This document shows, one piece after another, positions 15,180 through 23,526 of a stretch of 64,000 bases of DNA (the first letter of the stretch is position 1; each line of letters begins with the position of its first letter). The DNA is taken from NCBI GenBank assembly GCA_025362495.1, contig JANYGI010000026.1, forward strand, positions 167,911-231,910, read 5' to 3'. The DNA is from Byssovorax sp. (GTDB taxonomy: Bacteria > Myxococcota_A > Polyangia > Polyangiales > Polyangiaceae). Position numbers and translations under genes: made by a program. The notes under the pieces were generated by a model, which was not told the origin of the DNA, made no database searches, and saw only the letters and a list, made by a program, of their open reading frames with translations.

Positions 15180-18100
15180 TCACTTCTCGAAGAGGGCCCG
15201 CAGCCCGGCCGGGATCCGCAGCGACTCGTGAGGCACCTTGAGCGAGGCTGTCCCGATCACCGCGCTGAGCACGCACAGCCCCTGCCGCGGCAGGTGATCG
15301 AGCCAGTAAAGGCCGACGGTCCCCTCGGGGGCCATGCGCCGCATCAGGGGCTCCAGAGGCACCATGACGCCCTCGCGCCACCGCACCAGATAGACCACGT
15401 TGGCGAGGCGCGCCGGCGTGGAGAGGCCGATGCGGCGGCGCACTCCCCCGTCGAAAGGGCCAGTGTGATCGAGGTAATCGACGGTCTGCGCGTCGCCGTA
15501 GGGATCGGGATCCGTCTTCTCGACCGTGACCAGCGTCCAGGCCCGGAGCGGGCGCAGGGCGCGGAGGAGCGTGCGAGTCATCTGCTCGAGCTCGGGCAGA
15601 TCCGCCGCGGCGCGGGCCTCGCTGTACTGACCGTGCGCGAAGCCGTTGCGCTCCGACTGCATCAGGTTGGAGAGCGTCTCGAAGGTCTGGTTGGAGCCGA
15701 GCTTGACGTCGAGGATCTCGCGCGCCGTGGCGCCGAACGCGTCGCGCGCCGGATCGAGGAGCCCCGCGGCGGTGCGGGCGAGCTCGCGCCAGGTGCCGAG
15801 CGGATACCCGGCGCGGGTGCCGAGGCGCTTGGCGAGGCGCACCAGCGGCTCCAGCGACGCCGGGGTCGCCTCGGCGCGGGCAAACACGGCAGCGAGAGTC
15901 GCCACCGCGAGGAAACGCCAGGTGCTCTCCAGCACGTCGAAGAGCATCTTCACGCGCTCGATCGCGCTCGACGCCGAGATGGCCGCGTGCACCGTGCCGG
16001 CGATCGGGTAGGGGAGCCCGCCGCTCAGCGCCGATAGCACGCCGAGGGCCTCGCCGTGCTCGCGGGAGAGCTCCGCCGCGCGCTCGGCGGCGCCATCCTT
16101 GTGCAGGATCTCCCAGGAAACCGAGCGTGGCAGCTCCGACAGGCCATCGGTCACGGCCGGGCGAGCGTGCCAGTCGCACTGGACGTGACTGGCAATCTCG
16201 CGGGCCTCGACGCTCTGGGGGACGACGGCGGCGATCACGCCCGGCGCGAGCGCGGCCACCAGGGATCCCGGCGGCGCGTGGCCGGCGACGACGGCGGCGA
16301 GCTCGCCCTCGAGCGCGTCGAGGACCTGGGGGCCAATCTCGCGGAGCGCGCTCTGCTCTTCCACGGCGAAGAGCAGCGTCGTGCGGCGGGCGCTGGTCGA
16401 GGCCGCGAGCGCCTCGCCCGCGGTGGTGATCCGGGCCCCCTGTGCCACGTCGCGGAGGTTCTTCGCCGCTGTGGTCGTGGCGTCGGCGGGGACGCGGATC
16501 ATCGCCGAGAGCGAGAGCTCGAGCTCGCTCGCGGCCAGGGTCGCCTCGCCGGCGAAGGACCATGTTCCGTGCGCGAGCGACGCCAGGCCGGCGCCGCGGC
16601 AGAGCCCCGCGAGCAGCACCGCGGCCGAGGCGATCTCGTTCGGCCGGCCCGGCGCGAGCACGACGAACGTGCCTTCGACGAGGCCCACGGCGAGCGTCGG
16701 CCAGCGGCGGTGAACGGCCATCGCGGCGCGCACCATCGGAGAATGTGACCCGTCGCTCGGCGTCGGCGAGGCGGGCGCGGCGCGGGAGCCGCCTTCTCCG
16801 GCGCGCACCAGCATCATCGCGCCGGCGCCGCGCTGCTCCAGGAAACAGCCAATCTCGAGCTCGAGGCCCGCCCGGCCGAGCAGGCCAGTCCCGGGATCCA
16901 CCGTGCCCGCGGCGACCGCCGGCGTGAGGTAGCGTCGGTCGGCGAGGACCGCGCGCATGTCGCCGATCACGATCGGCACGGCGTGGACGAGCGGCGCTTC
17001 CTCGCCGCGGGCGAGCGTCCGCGCGCCGACCTCGACTGGCACGCTGCACTCGTCGCGGCGCCGCAGCCACCAGCGGATTCCATCGTGGCGCAGCGTGGCC
17101 GCGAAGCGCGAGGCCACGTCGGGCACCACCAGCTCGTTGCGCTCGGCGCCCTCGCCGGCGATCCTCCCGAGGCGCAGCGGCCCCGGCAAATCCAGGCGGA
17201 GCTCGGTGACGGCGCCGTCGCGCGCCTCGATCCGCAGCCGATCGGGAGGATCGATGTCGCCCCGCCACACCGCTTGACGTCGCCAGAGCGTCGGCACCGG
17301 CGCCGTCGCCGCGCGGGTGGGGGGAGCCACGGTGATCGACGGAGGTGTGATGTCCGGCGGAGGTGCGATGACCGGCGGAGGTGCGATGACCGGCGGAGGT
17401 GCGATGACCGGCGGAGAGGCGATGACCGGCGGAGAGGCGATGACCGGCGGAGAGGCGATGACCGGAGCAGGAGCGATGACCGGCGGAGAGGCGATGACCG
17501 GGACAGGCTGGATCGCGGCCGGCGGCGGCGGCGCGGGAGGCACGGGGAGGCGGGGTGGCGGAGAGGGCCAGTCCATGGGCATCGTCCCGTGGAGGCCCGC
17601 GGGGCGCGCCGTCGCTGTGTCGACCGCCGGTGCGGCGAGGTAGGCCACGACGCCGGCATTTCCCGCCTGGATCGCGGCGTCAACGGGCCACACCAGCGCG
17701 GCGCCCGGGTGCTCGAGGGCGACGGCGACGCGCAGCCCGCGCAGATCCGCCTCGCCGCCGCGGAGAGGGAACGCGCCGCGCCACACCACGCTGAACGTCT
17801 CGGCGTCGGCGTCGATGGTCAAGGTGTCGACGACGAGGCCGAGATCGCGGACCGGGTCCCGGCTCTCCGGGTGGACGCGGGCCCGCGCGTGGATGCCGGG
17901 GAGCTGCGTTTGCAGGCGCGCTCGCGCGGCGTGCATCCCATCGAGGACCAGCCACTCATCGCCGTGGAGCTGGGCTATCCGCTGGTCGTCGGGGGCGCTG
18001 TGAAAGTAGTCCCAGGCGAACGAGTCCGGGACCTCGAGAATGGCCCCCTCGGCGCGCTTCTTCGGCGCATCGCCGAGGAGCTTGCGGCGCTCGGCGCCGT

Positions 18101-18671
18101 AGCGCGAGATCGGGCCGAAGCCCGCCACGCGCGTCGGAGCCTTCGGATCCACCAGGTTGGGGAGCGCCACGGCGTCGCGGCCGGCGCCGATCCCGAGCGG
18201 GTTCTTCTCGAAGAGCAGGCCGCCATAGGCCCGCTCGTAGCGCAGCGGGATCCGCTCGAAGCGCGCGATCTGCGTCGGCGTGGCCACGGCGCGATCGCCG
18301 AAGACGTGGACTGTCTTGTCGAGCAGCGGGGCGCCGCGATAGAGGGCCAGCCGCACGGCGAGCGCGGTCAACGGCTGGCCGGCGGGCGCGCAGGCGTGGC
18401 CCACCGCCGTGACGTCGACAGCGGGCCGGTAGGGGACGAGATCGCTGGCGGCGCGCACAGTCCGCATCGGGCTGTTGTCGAAGCGGATCTCGTCGCGCAC
18501 GATCGGCGCGGGCGCGACGAGGGCCGCGACGCCGCCCGGCGTGAACGCGAAGGTGGCCTTCGCGACGACGGTGACGCGGAGCACGCCGTGATGGCGGAAC
18601 ACCAGCGCAGCGGCCGCAACGGGCCCGGCGGCGACGAGGAGAACGGGTGAGGGCGGGGCGATCGTCGACAC
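15180..18671 (-). CDS. DUF2169 / FHA-like / degenerate GGDEF / HEPN-like multidomain protein
   Basis: A 1163-residue cytosolic protein. Residues 10-370 match the DUF2169 pattern found beside type VI secretion genes (VVAKATF, EIRFDNSPMRT, RYERAYGG). Residues 385-445 are a Pro-rich tandem repeat. Residues 470-570 look like an FHA domain (LRLGRIAGEGAERNELVV, then beta-strands). From about 590, DPGTGLLGRAGLE resembles the start of a GGDEF domain, but the GGDEF signature is replaced by VEGTFVVL, so cyclase activity is unlikely. The helical C-terminus contains RNGFAHG near residue 1007, an RNxxxH motif as in HEPN domains. No T6SS genes are in the window. DUF2169 is the firm part; the FHA, GGDEF and HEPN readings are by eye. 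Confidence 0.78.
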   Translation of the reverse strand: MSTIAPPSPVLLVAAGPVAAAALVFRHHGVLRVTVVAKATFAFTPGGVAALVAPAPIVRDEIRFDNSPMRTVRAASDLVPYRPAVDVTAVGHACAPAGQPLTALAVRLALYRGAPLLDKTVHVFGDRAVATPTQIARFERIPLRYERAYGGLLFEKNPLGIGAGRDAVALPNLVDPKAPTRVAGFGPISRYGAERRKLLGDAPKKRAEGAILEVPDSFAWDYFHSAPDDQRIAQLHGDEWLVLDGMHAARARLQTQLPGIHARARVHPESRDPVRDLGLVVDTLTIDADAETFSVVWRGAFPLRGGEADLRGLRVAVALEHPGAALVWPVDAAIQAGNAGVVAYLAAPAVDTATARPAGLHGTMPMDWPSPPPRLPVPPAPPPPAAIQPVPVIASPPVIAPAPVIASPPVIASPPVIASPPVIAPPPVIAPPPVIAPPPDITPPSITVAPPTRAATAPVPTLWRRQAVWRGDIDPPDRLRIEARDGAVTELRLDLPGPLRLGRIAGEGAERNELVVPDVASRFAATLRHDGIRWWLRRRDECSVPVEVGARTLARGEEAPLVHAVPIVIGDMRAVLADRRYLTPAVAAGTVDPGTGLLGRAGLELEIGCFLEQRGAGAMMLVRAGEGGSRAAPASPTPSDGSHSPMVRAAMAVHRRWPTLAVGLVEGTFVVLAPGRPNEIASAAVLLAGLCRGAGLASLAHGTWSFAGEATLAASELELSLSAMIRVPADATTTAAKNLRDVAQGARITTAGEALAASTSARRTTLLFAVEEQSALREIGPQVLDALEGELAAVVAGHAPPGSLVAALAPGVIAAVVPQSVEAREIASHVQCDWHARPAVTDGLSELPRSVSWEILHKDGAAERAAELSREHGEALGVLSALSGGLPYPIAGTVHAAISASSAIERVKMLFDVLESTWRFLAVATLAAVFARAEATPASLEPLVRLAKRLGTRAGYPLGTWRELARTAAGLLDPARDAFGATAREILDVKLGSNQTFETLSNLMQSERNGFAHGQYSEARAAADLPELEQMTRTLLRALRPLRAWTLVTVEKTDPDPYGDAQTVDYLDHTGPFDGGVRRRIGLSTPARLANVVYLVRWREGVMVPLEPLMRRMAPEGTVGLYWLDHLPRQGLCVLSAVIGTASLKVPHESLRIPAGLRALFEK
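17326..17508. repeat. 18-bp tandem repeat coding for PPVIA(S/P) units
   Basis: About ten copies of an 18-bp unit (GGCGGAGGTGCGATGACC and variants on the + strand) lie inside the DUF2169 gene. They encode on the minus strand a hexapeptide series PPVIAS / PPVIAP linking the DUF2169 and FHA-like regions. Unit length keeps the frame, so copy number can change without frameshift. The unit varies in two clusters (GGTGCG, then GAGGCG), suggesting stepwise expansion. Confidence 0.85.
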
Positions 18672-18789
18672 GGGCGGGGAGGGACCTTAGCCCCGTCGGC
18701 GCACCATGGGGAAAGTACCCGCGCGCGATCGACGGAGGGCGGCCCCCCGCGCCCCGGAGCCTCGCGCGGCGTCTCCGGCTCGACGCCTC

Positions 18790-18927
18790 ACCGGGAAGCG
18801 CGGCAGCTCGTTGTCGTAATTGGCCTTCACCTGCGCCGGGGTGAGCTGCCCGTCGTGGATCCGCACCACGGCGAGGGCCAGTGTCCCGAACAGCGTGAAC
18901 CCGTTTCCGTTGCGGCCCCACCCCTGC
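18790..18927 (-). pseudogene. remnant of a LamG/concanavalin-like domain
   Basis: The 270-bp gap between the DUF2169 gene and the GST gene contains a minus-strand open stretch reading NGNGFTLFGTLALAVV then RIHDGQLTPAQVKANYD. The sequence (V)RIHDG.LTPAQV.ANY is the usual closing strand and tail of LamG/laminin-G-like lectin domains in secreted bacterial proteins. Here it is preceded in frame by a TAG at 18928-18930 and no start or remainder of the domain is present. It is read as a decayed gene end. Only about 46 codons are recognisable. Confidence 0.55.
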
Positions 18928-18941
18928 TAGGCTCGCGCGCC

Positions 18942-19553
18942 ATGGGCCTCATTCTTTACGGCAACCACTCCTCCGGGCACGCGTACAAGCCGGCGCTGTT
19001 CCTCGCGCTCGCAGGGATCCCGTTCGAGTACCGGCCGATCAACCTCGATCTGCCGCGGATCGAGCGGCCGGCCGATTTCGTCGCCGTCAGCCCCTTCGGC
19101 GAGGTCCCGGTGCTCATCGAAGAGGGGGTGTCGCTCGCGCAGTCGAATGCCATCCTTCTTCACCTCGCGCGGCGCCATCATCGCTTTGGCGCCGCCGACG
19201 AGGCCGGGTGGGATCGCCTGACGCAATGGCTCTTCTGGGAGGCCAACCGGGTGGGCTTCTCGGTGCCGAACCTCCGCTTCGCGTACCGCGTCGCGCGCGA
19301 CACTCCGGCCGACGTCGTGCGGTGGCTGCACGCCCGCGCCGTCGACGATCTCGGCCGCCTCGAAGGCGAGCTTCAGGACAGATCCTTCTTGCTCGGGACC
19401 GAGCCGAGCATCGCCGACATCGCCTGTTCTGCGTACCTGTTCTGGCTCGATCAGGCGGGGATCGACGGCGCCGAATATCCGGCTGTCGGCGCCTGGCTCG
19501 CGCGCATCGCCTCGCTCCCCGGCTGGCGATCACCCGACGATCTGCTCGGCTGA
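18942..19553 (+). CDS. glutathione S-transferase family protein
   Basis: A 203-residue cytosolic protein of GST fold. The N-terminal thioredoxin-like half has LILYGNHSSGHAYK, the cis-Pro motif FGEVPVL and the glutathione-contact motif AQSNAILLHLA. The all-helical half has the conserved TEPSIADIACSAYLFW. The ATG at 18942 gives the canonical N-terminus; the ORF extends upstream without support. It lacks a Cys in the active site region and shows Ser instead (NHSSGHAYK). It is monocistronic and convergent with fliW. Substrate is unknown. Confidence 0.88.
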   Translation: MGLILYGNHSSGHAYKPALFLALAGIPFEYRPINLDLPRIERPADFVAVSPFGEVPVLIEEGVSLAQSNAILLHLARRHHRFGAADEAGWDRLTQWLFWEANRVGFSVPNLRFAYRVARDTPADVVRWLHARAVDDLGRLEGELQDRSFLLGTEPSIADIACSAYLFWLDQAGIDGAEYPAVGAWLARIASLPGWRSPDDLLG

Positions 19554-19655
19554 ACCGAGCGCGCCGGCGGCGCCCCGCGACGCCGCGGCGCGAGCGTGCT
19601 CGGCGCCGCGACGGCGATCCTCCAGGCGACGATCACGCCGGGGGGGCGCGGTTCG

Positions 19656-20147
19656 CTAGGGCGCGTGAGGCGCGGGATGCGCCGCCACCGGAGGCTGATT
19701 CTCCTTGATGGCGCCCTTGCCGACGGCGATCGAGACGGCGGTCGCCGTCCGGTAGAGCCGCGGATCGAGCACGACCTGCGCCGCCTTGCGCGATGTCAAA
19801 TCCACGACGATGGGTGCCAGCAGATTGGCAACCAGGCCTCCCGCGGCGCCGCCCGAGGCGAGCGTCACGAGGACGGCGACGTTGCCGTCGGACAGGCCCG
19901 CGGCCCCGGCCAGATCGGTCGCGCCGGGGCGCGGGTACGTCGGCCCGAACAGCGCGCCATCCACGACCGGGAGGGCCACCGCCGGCGTGAGCAGCGATTG
20001 CAGGTGGGCAATCTCGCCCTCGCCTTCGCCTTGCAGGAAGGCAAAGCGGGTCTCCGAGGGGAAGCCCACGAGGCCACCTGGAAACTCGATGACGGTCGCC
20101 TCGGGGATGTCGAGGGTGCCAAACCGTGTCGTCTCGATTCGAATCAT
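19656..20147 (-). CDS. fliW: flagellar assembly factor FliW
   Basis: A 163-residue protein with the FliW hallmarks: IETTRFGTLDI at the N-terminus, IEFPGGLVGFP near residue 20, and a C-terminal NLLAPIVVDL followed by a short variable tail. FliW is a cytosolic protein that binds both flagellin and CsrA; free flagellin titrates FliW away, and released CsrA represses flagellin translation. Its ATG overlaps the csrA stop (ATGA, 20144-20147), so the antagonist pair is translationally coupled. The C-terminal 15 residues (Ala/Pro/His-rich) are not typical of the family. Confidence 0.93.
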   Translation of the reverse strand: MIRIETTRFGTLDIPEATVIEFPGGLVGFPSETRFAFLQGEGEGEIAHLQSLLTPAVALPVVDGALFGPTYPRPGATDLAGAAGLSDGNVAVLVTLASGGAAGGLVANLLAPIVVDLTSRKAAQVVLDPRLYRTATAVSIAVGKGAIKENQPPVAAHPAPHAP

Positions 20148-20386
20148 TCCGGATCCTCCTGCGGAGCTGTGGCCTCGGCCGACAGCGCCCCTTTGAGCGG
20201 CGGTGAGCTCGTCGCCGCGGTGTTGGCGGCCACGATCGAGTCGTGGACTTCGCCGCGAAGCACGAGCACGCCGCGCGGCGCGATCACGCCGAGCCGCACG
20301 CCGCGCGAGCCTACTTCGGTCACCATGACCTCGATTCCATTCCCGATGACGATCCGCTCGCCCACGCGCCTTTGAACAATCAGCAT
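20144..20386 (-). CDS. csrA: carbon storage/translation regulator CsrA
   Basis: An 80-residue RNA-binding protein beginning LIVQRRVGERIVIGN, with VRLGVIAPRGVLVLRGEV in the middle. Arg6 and Arg44-type positions that contact GGA motifs are kept. The last 25 residues are an Ala/Pro/Glu-rich extension longer than in E. coli CsrA (61 aa). The start at 20386 has a GGGGAGGAG site. Being fused by overlap to fliW, and lying in the flagellar cluster with two flagellins whose leaders carry several GGA motifs, it probably controls flagellin translation, as described in Bacillus subtilis. Confidence 0.93.
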   Translation of the reverse strand: MLIVQRRVGERIVIGNGIEVMVTEVGSRGVRLGVIAPRGVLVLRGEVHDSIVAANTAATSSPPLKGALSAEATAPQEDPE

Positions 20387-20517
20387 GTTGCTCGCTCCTC
20401 CCCGGTGTTGCGCGGGGACCTCTCGAATCGCGCTCCTCGTCCCCCCCGCGGGAGACGATGGTATAGCGCGGGGCACAGCGGTTCATCCATCAACAGACGG
20501 ACTCCACAAAGCAGGAA

Positions 20518-20545
20518 GCGCGCCAGACCTTCCGGTGTGGCGCGC
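20518..20545 (-). terminator. hairpin downstream of flgL
   Basis: A perfect 8-bp stem (GCGCGCCA / TGGCGCGC) with a 12-nt loop lies 30 bp past the flgL stop and before csrA. Read on the minus strand it is followed by TTCCTGCTTT, a weak T-rich tract. It may partly terminate flgL transcription and separate it from csrA-fliW. Confidence 0.5.
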
Positions 20546-20575
20546 CTCGCTGCTCGCGGTCGCGATCGTCGCCCG

Positions 20576-21454
20576 CTACCCGTGGGCGAGGCTCGGGAGG
20601 CTGAGGAGCTGGCCAGTCACCGCGATGCTCTGCTCGTAGGCCGTCTTGGCCCGCGAGAGATCGGAGTACGCGGCGACGGGATCGGCCTCGACCGCCGAGG
20701 CGCGGGCCTTGGCGATCGTCAGCAGGGCCGAGCTCGTGATGCTGTCGGCCGATCGAAATCGATCGCCGAGGATCCCGGCCTGCGTGCGCGCATTGACCAC
20801 CTGAGCGTGCGACGCCGTCATGTTGTCGATCCCCACCTGAACGCCGGCGAGGTTGTTGGTCGACAGCGCCGTCGAGAGATCGGCGAGATCCTGGAGCACG
20901 TCGCGCCCGCCCTTGGCGGTGAACGCCGTCGCGCCGCTGACGTTCGACGAGACGACGACGTTGTCGGCGATCTCCACCCCGATGACGTTGTCGTTGCCGA
21001 CGAACGCGCCCGCGGCGTTCACCGGCGGGGTCGACGTGGACGTCCCGCCGAAGAGGTAGCCGCTGGTGCCGCGCGCGTTGGCGTAGCTCAGCATCGTGCT
21101 GCGGAGCACGTCAATCTGGGAGGCCGCGATGGCGCGCTGGGCTGGGCCCTTGTCGCCGCTGGCCATGTCGATGGCGAGCTCCTGCGCCCGCACGAGCACG
21201 TCACTCGCGGAGGCCAGCGTCGTCTCGGCGAGATCGAGCTGTGAGCCTGCGCGGCTCATCGTCTCGTGGCGCGAGTTGAGCCGCGACGTGGCGCCGTCGG
21301 CCTGCGCCGCCGCCGCGTACGCCGCGGGGCCCTCGGACGGCGTCTGGATGGCCAGGCCCGACGAGGCCTGCGCGGAGGCCTTGGCGAGGCGTTCGGCGCT
21401 GTGCTGGCGATCGAGGGTCATCTGCGCGAAGCGCATGTTGTCGGTGATTCTCAT
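20576..21454 (-). CDS. flgL: flagellar hook-filament junction protein FlgL (HAP3)
   Basis: A 292-residue flagellin-family protein. The N-terminus MRITDNMRFAQMTLDR and QASSGLAIQTPSEGP (equivalent of the flagellin SSG...I..PSDDP box) and the C-terminal ALLTIAKARASAVEAD followed by DLSRAKTAYEQSIAVT are diagnostic of FlgL. It forms the second junction ring between hook and filament and is exported by the flagellar type III apparatus. The ATG at 21454 has AAGGGGA upstream with good spacing; GTG 21460 overlaps the flgK stop but its ribosome site would be too close. It is the last gene of flgM-N-K-L. Confidence 0.93.
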   Translation of the reverse strand: MRITDNMRFAQMTLDRQHSAERLAKASAQASSGLAIQTPSEGPAAYAAAAQADGATSRLNSRHETMSRAGSQLDLAETTLASASDVLVRAQELAIDMASGDKGPAQRAIAASQIDVLRSTMLSYANARGTSGYLFGGTSTSTPPVNAAGAFVGNDNVIGVEIADNVVVSSNVSGATAFTAKGGRDVLQDLADLSTALSTNNLAGVQVGIDNMTASHAQVVNARTQAGILGDRFRSADSITSSALLTIAKARASAVEADPVAAYSDLSRAKTAYEQSIAVTGQLLSLPSLAHG

Positions 21455-21456
21455 GG

Positions 21457-22824
21457 TCACATCCCCTTGATGAGATCGTCGAGGAGGCCGCTGATGGTGG
21501 AGATCACCCGCATCGAAGCCTCGAACGATTTCTGGTAGCGAGTGAGGTTGATCATCTCGTCGTCGACCGAGACGCCGGCCGAGCTCTCCCGGAGGTTGTC
21601 GGCCTGAGCGACGGTGTTGTCGCGGAGCTTGACGTCGGAGTCGGCCGCCGCCTTCGTCGTGCCGAGCCCGCCGAGGATGGCCACGAAGGCCTGCTCGGGC
21701 GTGGACGCGCCGCCCTGCGGGGCCTCGCCGAGCATGGCAATCGCCAGCGCGTTGTCGTTACCGCCCGGGAGGTCGGCGGCCGACTTGGCCGCGCCGATCG
21801 CGTCGGGCTTGCCCGCGACGCTGGCGTCGACGGCCATCGCGTAGGCGGCGCCGGCGACGGCGGCGGGCGGCTTGAAGAGCGGCCTACCCGTCTGCCCGTC
21901 GAGCCCGTAGCCGGCCGAGTGAACGGCGTTGACGCTCGTGGAGAGGTCGTAGGCGTACTGGTCGAGCTGGGCCATGATCTTCGGCGCGTCGACGTCGCGC
22001 GCCTCGCGGATCCCGCCGAGCGCCCCGCCGACGACCTTGGTGGTGACGTTGTCAACGGCGCCGCCGGGGTGGCGGAACTTGATCGAGAGATCCCCGGTCG
22101 CGCCGAGCGAGACATCGACCGACGAGACGTGGTTGCCTTCGAGCAGCGTCGATCCCGACGAGAGCAGCGTCACCGCGCCGGTGCCGTCCTCGATCGCCGT
22201 GACGTCGATGCGCGTGCCGACGTCGCGCACCAGCGTGTCGCGCTGATCGCGCAGCGAGTTGCTGTCGGCGCTCACGGCCGTGGCGTCGGCGATCTGCTGG
22301 TTGAGCTTGCCGATCTGGCCGAGCTTCTGGTTGAGCTCGCCCGCGGTGTCCTGGCCTCGCGCGAGGAGCGCGGCGCGCTCCGTCAGCAGCGACGCGGCCG
22401 TCGAGGAGATGTTGCCCGCGAGCTGCTGCGCCGAGGCGAGCACCACGTTGCGCGACGTGGCGTCCGCCGGGCTCTGCGAGAGCGCGTTCATGGCCGCGAA
22501 CATCGACGAGGTCTGATCGCCGATGGTCTGTCCCTGCGAGGGCGCGAGGATCTGCTCGAGGTTCGCGAGGGCGCCGGCGCGGGCCGTCGCGGCGCCCTGG
22601 AGGCCAGTCTCGGTGATGACGCGTGCGGCGGCGAAGCGGTCGAGTGATCGGCCGATGCCGGCGAGCGCGACGCCCATCCCGGGCAGCGTCTCGAGCTGGG
22701 CCACGCGCCGCGCGTAGCCCGGCGTGTTGACGTTGGCGACGTTCTGCCCGGCGATGTCGATGCCGGCGGCCTGGACCCCCATGGCCTGCCCCGACGTCGC
22801 CATGATTGCGAGTAGTGAAGTCAT
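21457..22824 (-). CDS. flgK: flagellar hook-associated protein FlgK (HAP1)
   Basis: A 455-residue protein, at the short end of the family. It starts with an axial-protein N-terminus (IDIAGQNVANVNTPGYARR, residues 23-41), has a coiled region (LNQKLGQIGKLNQQIADA, DQRDTLVRDVGTRID) and a C-terminal LTRYQKSFEASMRVIS heptad segment. It is exported and caps the hook as the first junction ring. The ATG at 22824 has an AAGGGG site. It sits between flgN and flgL with a 2-5 bp gap, consistent with one transcript. Both terminal domains are intact. Confidence 0.94.
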   Translation of the reverse strand: MTSLLAIMATSGQAMGVQAAGIDIAGQNVANVNTPGYARRVAQLETLPGMGVALAGIGRSLDRFAAARVITETGLQGAATARAGALANLEQILAPSQGQTIGDQTSSMFAAMNALSQSPADATSRNVVLASAQQLAGNISSTAASLLTERAALLARGQDTAGELNQKLGQIGKLNQQIADATAVSADSNSLRDQRDTLVRDVGTRIDVTAIEDGTGAVTLLSSGSTLLEGNHVSSVDVSLGATGDLSIKFRHPGGAVDNVTTKVVGGALGGIREARDVDAPKIMAQLDQYAYDLSTSVNAVHSAGYGLDGQTGRPLFKPPAAVAGAAYAMAVDASVAGKPDAIGAAKSAADLPGGNDNALAIAMLGEAPQGGASTPEQAFVAILGGLGTTKAAADSDVKLRDNTVAQADNLRESSAGVSVDDEMINLTRYQKSFEASMRVISTISGLLDDLIKGM

Positions 22825-22828
22825 CTGT

Positions 22829-23104
22829 TCAACCCCTTATGGACATGCGAGCACCCGGTCGCGGCGCGTTGCGCGAAGGCCTGCGCCCGCCCGGATCCTC
22901 GTGGTGAAATGCGGCGAGCGCGTCGCGCAGGCAATCGCGCGCGTGGGCGAGCAGCACCGCGTTGTTGCGGAGCGCGTCCCGGAGGACATGCAGGCGCGGG
23001 CGGTGCTCGGGCCCGAGCGCGGGGAGCCCCTCGCGCAGCGCGCCGATGAGGGACTCTTTCTCTTCCGCGATGCGCACCACCTCGACCGCGTCGAGGAGGA
23101 TCAT
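22829..23104 (-). CDS. flgN: probable FlgN-like chaperone, start uncertain
   Basis: A small helical protein immediately before flgK, in the position and with the pattern of FlgN, the chaperone for FlgK and FlgL: LLDAVEVVRIAEEKESLIGALREG, then NNAVLLAHARDCLRDAL. From the first in-frame ATG (23104) the product is 91 residues. The reading frame continues upstream with FlgN-like helix (LAALTTLEALLIDERG) for about 24 codons to the flgM stop, but there is no ATG, GTG or TTG there. Initiation may be at a rare codon (a CTG lies in this stretch), or the N-terminus is simply shorter. Family call rests on position and helix pattern. Confidence 0.65.
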   Translation of the reverse strand: MILLDAVEVVRIAEEKESLIGALREGLPALGPEHRPRLHVLRDALRNNAVLLAHARDCLRDALAAFHHEDPGGRRPSRNAPRPGARMSIRG

Positions 23105-23169
23105 CGCGCCGCGCTCGTCGATGAGCAGGGCCTCGAGGGTGGTGAGCGCCGCGAGGGCGTCGAGGCCGC

Positions 23170-23472
23170 CTAGGCCGCTGCTTCCAGCATCGCGTGGGCG
23201 ATCCGAGCCGGCTGCACCACGTACGTGTTCGTCGCCAGCGCCTCGCGGAGCTTGTGAACCTTGGCGAGGTCCACCGGCGGGCTCGCCGCCGAGAGGCGCC
23301 GGGCCTCCGCGGAGATGTGCACCGTCGTCGCGCCGACGGTCTCGGCCTTCCGGGGCGCCTCGTTGGCTCGCGCGGTGGTCGAGCGCACGCTCGGCGTCGT
23401 TGCTTGAGTCGTTGTTTGGCGGGTTCGCGAATCGTCGGGGATGCGCATTGTTGGCCAGGGAGGGGGCGTCAT
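23170..23472 (-). CDS. flgM: anti-sigma-28 factor FlgM
   Basis: A 100-residue protein. The C-terminal half is a clear FlgM: VHISAEARRLSA, then DLAKVHKLREALATNTYVV and ARIAHAMLEA. The N-terminal 50 residues are Thr/Arg/Ala-rich and disordered, as expected for an exported anti-sigma factor. FlgM binds FliA until the hook is complete, then leaves through the export channel. A sigma-28-like promoter 20 bp upstream would give feedback control. Start 23472 has a weak AGGG site; 23448 (MRIPDD) is the alternative. Confidence 0.85.
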   Translation of the reverse strand: MTPPPWPTMRIPDDSRTRQTTTQATTPSVRSTTARANEAPRKAETVGATTVHISAEARRLSAASPPVDLAKVHKLREALATNTYVVQPARIAHAMLEAAA

Positions 23473-23492
23473 TCGCCGACCCTGTCATTTGT

Positions 23493-23519
23493 TCAACGGT
23501 CCCACCGTCATGATCTTGA
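23493..23519 (-). promoter_or_regulatory. sigma-28-like promoter of flgM
   Basis: On the minus strand TCAA, 15 nt, then ACCGTTGA. The FliA consensus is TAAA/TCAA-N15-GCCGATAA, so the spacing is exact and CCG is kept. It overlaps the end of flgJ and would start RNA about 14 nt before the flgM ATG. Confidence 0.5.
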
Positions 23520-23526
23520 GCGCGTG

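Noticed and set aside
17326..17508. CRISPR-like array
   Set aside because: Contiguous 18-bp coding repeats without spacers.
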